DNA of 64,000 nt, from assembly GCA_964422365.1 (NCBI GenBank), contig CAYRAV010000007.1, positions 17,850-81,849 on the forward strand, in the 5' to 3' direction. Each line of letters opens with the position of its first letter. Position 1 is the first letter of the stretch. Under the pieces are notes generated by a model. The model was not told the DNA's origin. It saw nothing but the letters and a program-made list of their open reading frames with translations, and did not search any database. The stretch comes from CAYRAV01 sp964422365. Its GTDB lineage: Bacteria > Bacillota > Clostridia > Lachnospirales > Lachnospiraceae. A program made the position numbers and the translations under genes. Positions 46,101 through 55,300 of this stretch are shown here, in pieces.

Positions 46101-46841
46101 CCTCAGTGCAGTATGAATTTTTCTATGTCAGAGGGTTCAGAACGGATACAAAAAGGGCTGCACACATTCCGCTCTATATTTCGAAAGGTAGAGAGAAATC
46201 CAAGAGAGGTATTGTTAGAAAAACTTCCAGCAGCATTTAATACAGGTGAGAATTATACACAACTTCTAAAAGATATTACTCTTATTAAGGAAGAGATGGA
46301 AGGATATCCTGAAGCTATAAAAGAGACTGCTATTACTGTGACAAAAGAAATATTTGGATTCGATGAAAAAAATGATTTATTACAAGATTTAAGGGGATGG
46401 TATCAGAATCAGAGCAGTCAGGCGAAACACTATGTACATACAAAGCAAATAGGAAGATTTATGAATGGAATAGAAAAGCTGGCTACTCACAATGAAAAAG
46501 AAATCGTAGAGATGTTGAGCAAGATGGTGTTAGAACTGTATATTGAGGACTGGAAAGAAGATAGTTTAGAACAGTATAAAACAGGTCTGCAAAAGATAAA
46601 AGCAGAAATAGAACAACTGGCAGAAAAAGATATGGAGGGAAAACATAGAATTATTTTTACCAACAGCCAGGGCAAGGAGATAGAAAGACATTTTGAGCCG
46701 GAAGAAGACGAAGATGGGAACGGACAGTTTTTTCAAAACGAGATTGAAAGTGCATTAGAAGAATTTGGTGATAGTCTGGAAACAAACCAGAAAGTGTCCA
46801 TTATGGTAAAAATGATTGAGAAATTGTTGGAGGAAATATAA
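43107..46841 (+). CDS. Large P-loop ATPase of the defence cassette
   Basis: A 1244-residue protein. Walker A GPYGKGKSH is near residue 62 and Walker B LIFDEFSKF near 272, in an AAA/STAND-like N-terminal third; the rest is long and mainly helical with no named domain. It recalls BrxC/PglY of BREX and other giant defence ATPases by size and P-loop position, but PglZ and BrxL are absent. It probably loads or remodels DNA for the modification or restriction proteins. The ribosome site is weak (GGTAAGG at some distance). It is the largest gene of the window. Confidence 0.8.
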   Translation: MSRLKDIVKVNKKFQKSINMRLDYNQLDKIQSYIPTRASVQVLKQYLYQISQNRGDKSTILIGPYGKGKSHLLLILLALVSRENMGFWENFNINNEIGQERNPGTAIKRQKVISELIAKLEYVDSEAGDYAEQLVKRQKPYLPVLVSNTNGDLRKAFLLALKEGLERDGLERIAPHTYFDEAIQTILQWKENYADTYEKFKIYLQEGKTNEEIFIKRLKCYDQNALKFFQEIYPNLTSGGVFEPMVQMDVITLYQSVNETLCIQYGYGGIMLIFDEFSKFVEGYPKESFSSAMEQLQNICELANSTKQYPLHVILVAHKAIKEYRNMLPKEVMNTYTGVEGRIGEIRFTVSLQNSYELIQNAVHKEKQLFEKEVAATEKFKHIQEESYVLPYFQSVFTKKEFEDIVMRGCFPLTPVAAYLLLKVSEKAVQNERTVFTFLAHEEQYSMARFIQEQKETDSMYVTAGRIYDYFSNVFKGESSNTVFHNEWLKTEYALLKISDRETIRSSEKEKEVIKTIALIRMVGKQDEMFAKDEVIRLGAGLEPEEYKEVIEYLRQEQILLFRSKTHTYAFKNNIGVDIEKEINQVKNVQFTKINLCKELEKVSELEYELPKRYNQKYTMTRYFRYQFMTIENFLRLPKAEYLFEDKFADGKIIALVKTEEISTDYIMEHLTQLEEERIVVIEPKEIFSQEDNLKKILAIRYLKADENFLENNKALEQELNLYEEDLLFEVNAALEQYYLPLYGRCMVLYGTRKYEPAAGTKQKEDSHFNQLLSLICEHYYRHAPKINNEMINKRFLTVQVRKARANIIENILGAREFSIYKKGTAAEATIFRAVFVKTGLIELHDGEEVLSYKKDEGVFQVLEEIKKFMEMVAGRKQCFSVLYDILQGKEFGVRKGILPLYLSYGFSLWSETPIIYLNTREVRLDVQTIENINQLPEQYYLYMEKETVEKEKYLAGLEGLFSDKEIRHPEKEKMFQKNDKNRLLILSDCIHSWYCSLPQCSMNFSMSEGSERIQKGLHTFRSIFRKVERNPREVLLEKLPAAFNTGENYTQLLKDITLIKEEMEGYPEAIKETAITVTKEIFGFDEKNDLLQDLRGWYQNQSSQAKHYVHTKQIGRFMNGIEKLATHNEKEIVEMLSKMVLELYIEDWKEDSLEQYKTGLQKIKAEIEQLAEKDMEGKHRIIFTNSQGKEIERHFEPEEDEDGNGQFFQNEIESALEEFGDSLETNQKVSIMVKMIEKLLEEI

Positions 46842-46898
46842 AGAACAACCACAATAATTTTGTGGGAGATTTTATAAAGATAAATGGGGTGGATGGTT

Positions 46899-48164
46899 AT
46901 GGAATTAAAAGAAAGGAATCAATTGAACGAAAGTGATTTTGTTAAAAGGCATGGGCTGGAAACATGTAATCAGGAAATACGTAACAACAAAAAAGCACAG
47001 GTGATTTATATGGATAATGCAGCAACTACTTATCCAAAACCAGAGTGTATGTATAAAGCAATGGATTTTGCGAATCGCTGCCAGTCGTTTAATGCAGGCA
47101 GGGGGTCTTATGAACTGGCACAGATGGCAATGGAAGAAGTAGATGTGCTTAGAAGTGAGATTTTAAGTTTTATAAATGGACAGGGGGCTGCAGAAGTGGT
47201 GCTGACACCCTCTGCAACTATTTCTTTCAACCAGATTATAGGCGGTATTACACTTTCCAGGCGGGATAGAGTGTATGTATCGCCTTTTGAGCATAATGCA
47301 GTTATGCGTACCTTGTGGATGCATCAGCAAAAATGTGGATTTATGATAAGAGAACTTCCGCTGAATGTGGATTGTTTGGAAATAGATTTGGAGAAGATGG
47401 AGTATCAGTTTCGGCAAGATCCTCCTGATTATGTGTTTTTGTCACATATTAGTAATGTAACAGGATATTTGCTTCCAGTAGAGGAGATTTGTGCAAAAGC
47501 AAAGGAACTGACAGATGGACAGGCAATTGTTGTGCTGGATGCGGCACAGTCCTTTGGAATTGCGCAAATTGATTTTAAAAGAATGGGATTCGATATGGTT
47601 GTATTTGCAGGGCACAAAACTTTATATGGGCCATTTGGTGCAGCGGGGTTTGTAAAAAGAAACACATTTCAATTAACACCCTATCTGGCAGGGGGAACAG
47701 GAAGTAATTCTTTACAACTGCAGATGCCAGAGGAAACATCAGGTGGTTTAGAGCCTGGAAGCCTAAATCTGCCTGCCATTGCAGGTCTCCATGCTTCCAT
47801 GAAATATTTGAAGGAAGTGACAAGAAAGAAGATGGAGGAGCATGAGAAAAGATTAACAGACAAGCTAATAGAAGAATTGGAAAAAATACCATTATTGCGG
47901 GTGTATAAGGCAAAGGATGAGAAACGGAGAAGAGGCATTGTGTCATTTGTTGTGGAAGGGTTTCAGTCAGGAGAGATAGGGATGATATTGGATGAAGAGT
48001 ATGGAATTGAAGTAAGAACAGGGTATCATTGTGCACCGCTTATACATAAATATCTGGAAGATGAATTGTATGGAGGAACAGTGAGAGTGAGTGTGGGGTG
48101 GTTTAATAAGGAAGAGGATGTGGAAAAGATAGTGGAATGTGTGAGAGAAATAGTAGAAGGGTAG
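46899..48164 (+). CDS. Cysteine desulfurase of the defence cassette
   Basis: A 421-residue PLP enzyme of aminotransferase class V. After a 35-residue N-terminal extension it shows YMDNAATTYPKP, the PLP lysine in AGHKTLYGP (about 238) and the catalytic Cys in GYHCAPL (about 376). It takes sulfur from cysteine as a persulfide, the role of DndA/SspA/IscS in DNA phosphorothioation, and would supply the PP-loop protein at 40233. ATG 46899 fits the GGGGTGG site best; two earlier ATGs are possible. The next gene starts 10 bases after it. Confidence 0.92.
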   Translation: MELKERNQLNESDFVKRHGLETCNQEIRNNKKAQVIYMDNAATTYPKPECMYKAMDFANRCQSFNAGRGSYELAQMAMEEVDVLRSEILSFINGQGAAEVVLTPSATISFNQIIGGITLSRRDRVYVSPFEHNAVMRTLWMHQQKCGFMIRELPLNVDCLEIDLEKMEYQFRQDPPDYVFLSHISNVTGYLLPVEEICAKAKELTDGQAIVVLDAAQSFGIAQIDFKRMGFDMVVFAGHKTLYGPFGAAGFVKRNTFQLTPYLAGGTGSNSLQLQMPEETSGGLEPGSLNLPAIAGLHASMKYLKEVTRKKMEEHEKRLTDKLIEELEKIPLLRVYKAKDEKRRRGIVSFVVEGFQSGEIGMILDEEYGIEVRTGYHCAPLIHKYLEDELYGGTVRVSVGWFNKEEDVEKIVECVREIVEG

Positions 48165-48174
48165 GGGTTGGAAT

Positions 48175-49527
48175 ATGGAAAAAATGAAACAAACTGTGGA
48201 TTTCAATGAAATTATAAAGGAGATAGAAGACAATCAGATATTGTTGCCAGATTTTCAAAGAAATTTTGTGTGGTCAGATAAAAGGACACAGAGCAAATTA
48301 GTAGCATCTGTATTATGTAAAATGCCTTTAGGAAGTATATTAGTATTGACATCTTTGGCAGGTGAGTTTGCAGCAAAGGTAAATAAGAAATTTTATAAAG
48401 ATTTAATTGAAGAAGTAAAAAAACTAAGATCCTATTTTATGGATGCCATACCAGATGTAATTAGCACTGTTTGCTCAAGTTACATCAAACAAAAAAGAGG
48501 ATATTCAGCAGGAATCGATATAGATTACTGTAATGAAAATGGTGAATTGCATAAAACATATAAAGATGCTTTTTTAAATGTCTTATCTTTGTTTTCTAAT
48601 AATCCAGGTATAGAGAGTGATAGAAAGAAAAATAAATGTATTGGAAGAGAAGATATTTTAAAGTTGACTGCAGAACAAATAAATCAAAATTATAGGATAG
48701 CCTGTTTAGGATTAGACAGGGCTGCTTTCTTTTTAAAAACAAGATGTGGAGTACGTAGTATAGGAGATGTAAATTATAGATTAATGCTTAACATTTTGGG
48801 ATTCTTATTTGCAAAAGATGATTGGTATGAAGATTGTGACGTTCAAAATTGTTTGGAGGCATGGTATTGGGGAGCAATATTTTCAGGGCATTATGATAAG
48901 GATCAAAAAGTTACAATGATTCATGATATGGAACAATTGATTGATATCTTAAATAAAAAGAAAGGAGTCAACTGGCTTTTTGCCATGCGTGACAAGACAC
49001 TTAGATTACAGGATTTTTCGGACGTTTCATTTCTGCTTTATGAAAACTATAAAAATACAAAGAATGCACCTAAGGAAATTCTAGGGAACTATATTTGTCA
49101 GTTTTATCTGGCTTATACATATCCGGATATGTTTCAGGATAAAAAGCAAATTAGTACTTTTATGAAGGACAATGATAAATTAGAGAAACACCATATTATT
49201 CCGTTAGGGAGTGTAAACACAATGAAAGAATCTGCACAAAGGTTACAAAAAGAGAAGAATATTTACAATTCCCCATTAAATTTTATTTATATTACAGCAG
49301 GGGCAAATAAAAGGGTTTCTTCAAAATCTGTGCAGGATTATGAAAGTGATATACAGAATAGTGCAGCAGTGGTGCTGGATTTTGGCAGATATGGGAAAAT
49401 TGAAAAAGGAGAAGCTGGTGTAAAAGAACTTTTGCAAAGCAGATATAAAAAATTATTAGGAAAAATTGAGGCAAAAATCAATTGTTTGCTGGAAAACTGG
49501 GAGGTGGAAGAGTATGCAGAAATTTGA
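48175..49527 (+). CDS. DUF262-HNH protein, SspE/GmrSD-like
   Basis: A 450-residue protein. The N-terminus has the DUF262 opening ILLPDFQRNFVW (PDFQR at 25-29) and PLGSILVL; the C-terminus has an HNH/DUF1524-like nuclease pattern, HHIIPLGS (His339-His340) followed by NSPLNFIYIT and AGANKR. This two-domain plan is that of SspE and GmrSD, which restrict DNA depending on its modification state. The DGQQR NTPase motif that normally follows the DUF262 opening is not found; the sequence passes directly to helices. The active site for nucleotide hydrolysis therefore appears missing. It overlaps the next small gene by 14 bases. Confidence 0.78.
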   Translation: MEKMKQTVDFNEIIKEIEDNQILLPDFQRNFVWSDKRTQSKLVASVLCKMPLGSILVLTSLAGEFAAKVNKKFYKDLIEEVKKLRSYFMDAIPDVISTVCSSYIKQKRGYSAGIDIDYCNENGELHKTYKDAFLNVLSLFSNNPGIESDRKKNKCIGREDILKLTAEQINQNYRIACLGLDRAAFFLKTRCGVRSIGDVNYRLMLNILGFLFAKDDWYEDCDVQNCLEAWYWGAIFSGHYDKDQKVTMIHDMEQLIDILNKKKGVNWLFAMRDKTLRLQDFSDVSFLLYENYKNTKNAPKEILGNYICQFYLAYTYPDMFQDKKQISTFMKDNDKLEKHHIIPLGSVNTMKESAQRLQKEKNIYNSPLNFIYITAGANKRVSSKSVQDYESDIQNSAAVVLDFGRYGKIEKGEAGVKELLQSRYKKLLGKIEAKINCLLENWEVEEYAEI

Positions 49528-49666
49528 TGAACAGAAATTGCAGAACATGATGTTTGAAATTATTTTAATTGAGCGGAGAAATTTAAAAACAGGAATAAAA
49601 AGTGATATTGATATGGTGCAGGAAATTGCCAAAATTATAGCTTCTTATCAAAAGCAAAGACTTTAG
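49514..49666 (+). CDS. 50-residue helical protein in the cassette
   Basis: Starts with ATG 49514 inside the end of the DUF262-HNH gene, after GGAGGTGGAAG, and ends 19 bases before the DndD-like gene. It is predicted as two helices (FDEQKLQNMMFEIILIERR and MVQEIAKIIASYQKQR). No similarity is known to me. Its conserved spacing within a tight operon and good ribosome site argue that it is translated; a subunit or DndE-like helper role is conceivable. Confidence 0.65.
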   Translation: MQKFDEQKLQNMMFEIILIERRNLKTGIKSDIDMVQEIAKIIASYQKQRL

Positions 49667-49685
49667 GCAGAAAGGAATTGAATAG

Positions 49686-51683
49686 ATGAAATTTGAAAAA
49701 CTTGTAATGAATAATTTTATGAGATACAAAGGGAAAAATGAAATAAAGTTTAGTACAGATGAAAAGAAAAATGTGACGGTTGTTTTAGGTGATAACACAG
49801 CAGGAAAAACTACGATTGCCGCTGCTATCAGATGGGGACTCTATGGGGAAGTGTTATTCAATAAAAAAGAAAACTATAATTTGCTGAATAATGAAGTATT
49901 AGCATTAATGGATGCGAATGCAAAAACGGCTGTTAGTGTAGAAATTACACTAGTCAGTGAAGAAAAAAAGTATAAAATATACCGTGAGGTTATGTATACA
50001 AGAAATTATCCTAAATTTGCAGCAAGAGAATTATATAGAAGAAAAAAGATATATATGAGTGATTTGTCAACTTCAAATGATTTGCGGATTGAAATAGATG
50101 AAGATGAAATAGAAAATAGAATTAATGATTGGTTTCCCCAATATTTATCAAGTTATTTTCTGTTTGATGGTGAAAAATGGAATGACTCAAAGATGACAGG
50201 TGTAAAAGATAATATCAAAGAATCTGTTCATAAACTAACAGGGGTTGCTGCTATCCAAAAAGCCATGTATCATTTGAAAGATATGGGACGTAATTCAGTT
50301 ATTACTAAAATGAAACAGAAAATATCTGGTTCAGGTGCCATATATGATAATTTAAAGGCTGATATAGATAGGAATCTATATAGAATAGAAAAAAACAAGG
50401 AAGAATCAGAGAATATTGAAAGAAACATGGAGCATCTTGAGCGAAAAATAGAAGAAGTGGAGGAGTTTTTATCCACAAATTATGCAACAGAAGAAATGCA
50501 AAATAAAAGTAAGCAGCTAAAGTCCTTATTAGAGGTGCAACAGAGAAATGTATTGATACATTACAAAAATGTCATAAACAATTTTAGTAAAAAAGGATAT
50601 CAATATTTGGCAGAACCCATGATGGATTTGGCAATTAATATGTTAAAATCGGTAAATCTTGAACGAAGAGATATTCCTTATATGCGTCAGGCAACCATTG
50701 ATTATTTGTTGGAAAAGGGAGAATGTATATGTGGAAATAAAATTAAAAGAGATTCGGAGGAGCATAGAAAGCTATTAGAACAAAAAGAATTTCTTCCACC
50801 GGCAGATATTGGTTCTTTATTAGGGATTTTTGAAAAAAAGACAAATTACATAAAAAAGGAAAATAAAGAGTTTATTCCTTCTATTACTGAGGAAATAGAG
50901 GAATTAATAAAAGAAGAAAAAGAATATGAAAAGCAATATAATCAATTAATAAAATTGGAACATGAGATGGACCATAGTATTGATTTTGCCGAAAAAAGAA
51001 AACTGTTACGCCAATACCATAATGAATGTAAAATGGAGGGAATAGAATTAGGAAGAAAAAAGGAGGAAAGGGAAAGATTAGAAAGAAAAAATAAAACCAT
51101 TGAAAGTGAGTTAGCAGCATTAGAAGCAAAAACGCAGGAAAATTGTAAATGGAATGAAAGAGTTGAAATAGCAAATCATTTGTATGAAAAATTAAGAGAG
51201 AGTTTTAAAACACAGGAAAAGGAATTATTTATTCAACTTAACAAAGGAATACAAAGAAACTTTCAAAAAATGTTTAATGCAAAGGATAAAATAATTAAGC
51301 TGGACGAGAATTACAATATAAGGATGTATTATAAAACGGATATTGGATATGAAGAGGAAAAAAATTTGTCAGAGGGAGAAAAAATAGCACGGAATTTTGC
51401 ATTTATTGTAACAATTATGGAAGTTAGTAAAGAAAAAAGGATTAATGGAGACCAGGAAATGGATATGATGCCAATCGTTTTGGATGGTCCATTTTCGAAG
51501 TTGAGTGAAGAAAATATCAAGCTGATTTCCACAGTATTACCTCAAATTGCAGATCAGGTTATTATTTTTATGCTGGAAAAAGATTGGGATCATACAGGTT
51601 TGGATTATGCAGTAGGAGAACACTACAAAATAAAAAAGGAGGACAAGGGTAGTTCTGCTTCAGTAAGGAGGTATGAAAAGTGA
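49686..51683 (+). CDS. DndD-like SMC/Rad50-type ATPase
   Basis: A 665-residue ATPase. Walker A GDNTAGKTT is near residue 36, FLFDGEKW near 160 is a DndD-type motif, a long coiled coil (about 215-520) is broken by a Cys pair CICG near 348 that may form a zinc hook, and the signature NLSEGEK and Walker B MPIVLDGPFSKL close the head. DndD supplies ATP-driven DNA handling or nicking in phosphorothioation systems. GTG of the next gene overlaps its stop, so both are co-translated. Confidence 0.88.
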   Translation: MKFEKLVMNNFMRYKGKNEIKFSTDEKKNVTVVLGDNTAGKTTIAAAIRWGLYGEVLFNKKENYNLLNNEVLALMDANAKTAVSVEITLVSEEKKYKIYREVMYTRNYPKFAARELYRRKKIYMSDLSTSNDLRIEIDEDEIENRINDWFPQYLSSYFLFDGEKWNDSKMTGVKDNIKESVHKLTGVAAIQKAMYHLKDMGRNSVITKMKQKISGSGAIYDNLKADIDRNLYRIEKNKEESENIERNMEHLERKIEEVEEFLSTNYATEEMQNKSKQLKSLLEVQQRNVLIHYKNVINNFSKKGYQYLAEPMMDLAINMLKSVNLERRDIPYMRQATIDYLLEKGECICGNKIKRDSEEHRKLLEQKEFLPPADIGSLLGIFEKKTNYIKKENKEFIPSITEEIEELIKEEKEYEKQYNQLIKLEHEMDHSIDFAEKRKLLRQYHNECKMEGIELGRKKEERERLERKNKTIESELAALEAKTQENCKWNERVEIANHLYEKLRESFKTQEKELFIQLNKGIQRNFQKMFNAKDKIIKLDENYNIRMYYKTDIGYEEEKNLSEGEKIARNFAFIVTIMEVSKEKRINGDQEMDMMPIVLDGPFSKLSEENIKLISTVLPQIADQVIIFMLEKDWDHTGLDYAVGEHYKIKKEDKGSSASVRRYEK

Positions 51684-52180
51684 AAATGGTATATGAATTT
51701 TTTAAAAAACCAGTTCAGATACGGGGAAAACATGCAAGAATGGCAGGAGAATTGTGGAACAGGGATAATTATGAGGAAGGTTATTTTAAAAGATTGATCG
51801 ACCTTTATATGGTGGCACCTATCATAGGATTCCGGATGAATAGAAAAGCAGAGGCAGATACCACTAGTAATGAGGAAAAAACAATTTTTGCAGAGCAGAT
51901 TATTTCGGAAAAAGACAACTTAGAGTTTATATTACAATTAATTTTAATATTGGAATATGCAGATAAACTGCCTGCCAGAACATGCATTGATAAGGCATTT
52001 AGAAATGTAGAAAAAAAGGAAGATTTTGAGAAATACAATAAATTATTTCATGATTATATGCGTGGAGGAATTGAAGAATTGTATGAGCAATTAATAGTAA
52101 GACATTCAGAAATAGATAAAGGGGCATTTAGCGAAAAAAGTGAAAATATCAGAATGTTGTTAAAAAGATTTTTTTGTTAA
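51680..52180 (+). CDS. Unknown protein coupled to the DndD-like ATPase
   Basis: A 166-residue helical protein starting with GTG 51680 (AGGAGG upstream) that overlaps the DndD-like stop by four bases. It opens with YEFFKKPVQIRGKHARMAGELW and continues through a segment VAPIIGFRMNRKAEAD; no family is recognised. DndE normally follows DndD but is shorter and basic; here the protein is longer and mixed in charge, so equivalence is not shown. It is the last gene of the cassette before the tracrRNA. Confidence 0.7.
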   Translation: MKMVYEFFKKPVQIRGKHARMAGELWNRDNYEEGYFKRLIDLYMVAPIIGFRMNRKAEADTTSNEEKTIFAEQIISEKDNLEFILQLILILEYADKLPARTCIDKAFRNVEKKEDFEKYNKLFHDYMRGGIEELYEQLIVRHSEIDKGAFSEKSENIRMLLKRFFC

Positions 52181-52193
52181 TAAAAATAATAAT

Positions 52194-52222
52194 TTGACAA
52201 ATAATAGATAATATAGTAAAAT
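52194..52222 (+). promoter_or_regulatory. Sigma-A promoter of the tracrRNA
   Basis: TTGACA (52194-52199), 17-base spacer, TAAAAT (52217-52222), placing the start at about 52229-52231, exactly at the first base of the anti-repeat. Confidence 0.88.
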
Positions 52223-52230
52223 AAGTATGA

Positions 52231-52320
52231 ATTATATCATACCAAAAAATATAAGGTTACTACAATAAGGTAGTATACCGAAAAGCTCTAATCCCATTCG
52301 TAAGAATGGGATTATCTTTT
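52231..52320 (+). ncRNA. tracrRNA
   Basis: Bases 52231-52266 form an anti-repeat that matches the 36-bp CRISPR repeat except at four positions; as RNA it pairs with the minus-strand crRNA repeat, leaving a short bulge in the lower part, as in known Cas9 guides. The nexus hairpin GGTA-GTA-TACC (52269-52279) follows, then GAAAAGCT and a terminator stem AATCCCATTC/GAATGGGATT (52290-52313) ending ATCTTTT. The RNA of about 90 bases guides RNase III processing and Cas9 loading. Its orientation proves that crRNAs are made from the minus strand of the array. Confidence 0.93.
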
Positions 52321-52347
52321 ATATAAAAATAATAAGGAGGAAGAAAG

Positions 52348-55300
52348 ATGGAAATTAATTATAGATTAGGATTAGATATCGGAATTGCATCTGTTGGCTG
52401 GGCAGTATTAGAAAATGGAATGAATGATGAACCAATTAGGATTGCAGATTTAGGAGTCAGGATATTTGAAAGAGCAGAGATAGCTAAGAGCGGGGAGTCA
52501 TTGGCAGCTCCAAGACGGAATGCTAGGACTTCACGAAGAAGGTTAAGAAGGCGAAAACATCGATTGGATAGAATAAAATTTTTATTACAGAATCAAGATA
52601 TCATAACTGTCGATGATTTGGTAAAACTGTATGATAGCAGGGGATTACCAGATGTATACCAATTAAGGGTAGATGCATTAGACAGAAAGCTAACCAATAA
52701 TGAATTGGCACAGGTGCTTTTATTTTTAGTAAAACATAGAGGATTTAAATCAACTAGAAAAGCAGAGAGTAAAGAAGCAGAGGGTGGAAAAGTATTAGAA
52801 GCAACAAAGAAAAATATGGAGTTGTATGAACAAGGAATGTATCGTACAGTCGGTGAGATGATTTATAAAGATGCTTCTTTTAAAAAAGATGCCCCATGGA
52901 GAAAAGAAGGGTATGTTCTGTCTCCACGTAATAAGCAGGATGATTATAAAAATACTATTCTTAGGGATTTGCTGGTAGAGGAAATTAAAAAGATTTTTCA
53001 GGCGCAAAGACAGTTTGGTAATGAGAAAGCAAGCAAACTCTTCGAGGAGAAATATCTGGACATTTTTTGTTCCCAGCGTTCTTTTGATAAAGGTCCGGGA
53101 AAACAGGTAAATGGGAGACCAAGTCCATATGCTGGTGATTTAATTGAAAAGATGGTTGGTTTATGTACATTTGAAAAAGAGGAAAAACGTGCACCAAAAG
53201 CAAGTTATACTTCTGAGCGTTTTGTGTTGTTGCAAAAAGTGAATAATATTAGAGTTGTAGATAAAAATGGAGAAATAAGGGGGTTAGAAGGGAATGAACG
53301 TGAACTGATTATACAATTGGCATATACACAAAAAGAAGTAAAGTATTCTGCAATTAGAAAAAAATTGAATTTATCCTATGAAAATTATTTTAAAGAGCTT
53401 AACTATGGTTATGCAAAAACAGAAAAAGAAATGGAAACCATAGAGAAAAAAGCAAAATTTATTTCTCTATCATTTACTAGGGAAATGAACAAAATTTTTT
53501 CTAAAGACAGTAAGGTGTATTTAGAGGAAAATGAAGCAAGTTTATATGATAAAATAGGAAATATAATAACGTTATATAAAAGTGATGAAACCAGAGTGGA
53601 AAAGCTTAAAGATATCTATATTACGGAGGAACAGATACAGAAGATATTAGAGTTAAATCCAAGTAAATTTCAACACTTATCATTTGTTGCAATGAAAAAA
53701 ATTATACCATATTTAGAACAGGGGATGACTTATAATGAGGCTTGTGATAGGGCAGGATATAGTTTTAGAGCAGAGAATAATGGAGAAACATTAAAATATT
53801 TAAAGGGAAAAGAAATTAATGATATAATAAACAACATTCCTAATCCAGTGGTGAAGAGATCCATTTCACAAACAATTAAAGTAATAAATGCGATTATTAG
53901 AAAGTATGGAAGTCCACAAGCTGTCCATATTGAATTGGCACGGGAAATGGCTAAAAATTTTCAAGAACGTAATAAAATTGAAGCTGAAATGAAAAAGAAT
54001 CAAAGTAACAATGATATGATAAAAAAACAGATTATGGAATATACAAAAAGTCCTACAGGGCAGGATATTCTTAAATTTAAGTTATGGAAAGATCAAAATG
54101 AATTGTGTATGTATTCGGGAGAACATATATCTATTGAGGAATTGTTTGAAAAAAGTGAGACGGATATTGACCACATTATTCCATACAGTATTTGTTTTGA
54201 TGACAGTTATAAAAACAAGGTATTAGTAAAAACAAAGTATAATAGGGAAAAGGGAAACAGACTCCCATATGAGTATTTTGGACAAGATGAAAATCGTTGG
54301 GAAAAATATGAAATTTTGGTAAATACATATATAAAAGATTTTAGAAAAAGGGCACTACTTTTAAAAAGAAGTTTTACTAAAGAAGAAAGAGAAGCATTTA
54401 AAGAAAGAAATTTGACTGATACAAAGTATATTACTAGAGTTGTATATAATATGATTAGGAATTATTTACAATTATCACAATATATGGATTCAAAGAAAAA
54501 GAAGAAAGTATTTGCAGTAAATGGAAGTATTACATCTTATATGAGAAAAAGATGGGGATTATCCCAAAAAGACCGTTCTACAGATATACATCATGCAGTA
54601 GATGCAGTGATTGTTGCCTGTTGTACAGATGGAATGATTAATAGGATATCTAGAAATGTTCAGGCAAGAGAATTATATTTCTCAAAACATGGACAAGTTG
54701 TTGATGAAGAAACCGGAGAAGTATTTGAAAGAAAAGACTTTACAAGAGAAGAATGGGATGAAAAGTTTGGAGTGAAAATTCCATTACCATGGTATTATTT
54801 TAAAAAAGAATTAGACATTAGAATGTCACCTAATCCTAAATATTTTGAGAAAGAATTACTTAAAATGGGATATTTTAGTGAAGATATACAAAATATAAAG
54901 CCGATTTTTGTATCAAGAATGCCGCATCACAAAGTAACAGGAGCAGGGCATGAAGATACGATACGGAGTCCAAGACATTTTGAAGAAAAGGGTATTGTTT
55001 TGACAAAAACACCATTGACCAGTTTAACAATAGATAAAAAAACTGGTGAAATTGAAGGATATTATTGCCCAAGTAGTGATAGGTTATTATATGAAGCATT
55101 AAAGGAACGGTTAAATATGTTTGATGGCAAAGGAGAAAAAGCATTTGCGGAGCCTTTTTATAAACCAAAGGCAGATGGAACACAAGGTCCTTTGGTAAAA
55201 AAAGTGAAGATTTATAAAAAACAAACATTGGGAGTGTATTTAAATGATAAAAAGGGAATTACTGAAAATGGTCCGATGATCAGGATTGACGTTTTTAGGG

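Noticed and set aside
40233..46841. A BREX type 4 system (PAPS reductase plus large P-loop ATPase)
   Set aside because: PglZ and BrxL are absent and a cysteine desulfurase, DUF4007 and DndD-like genes are present instead.
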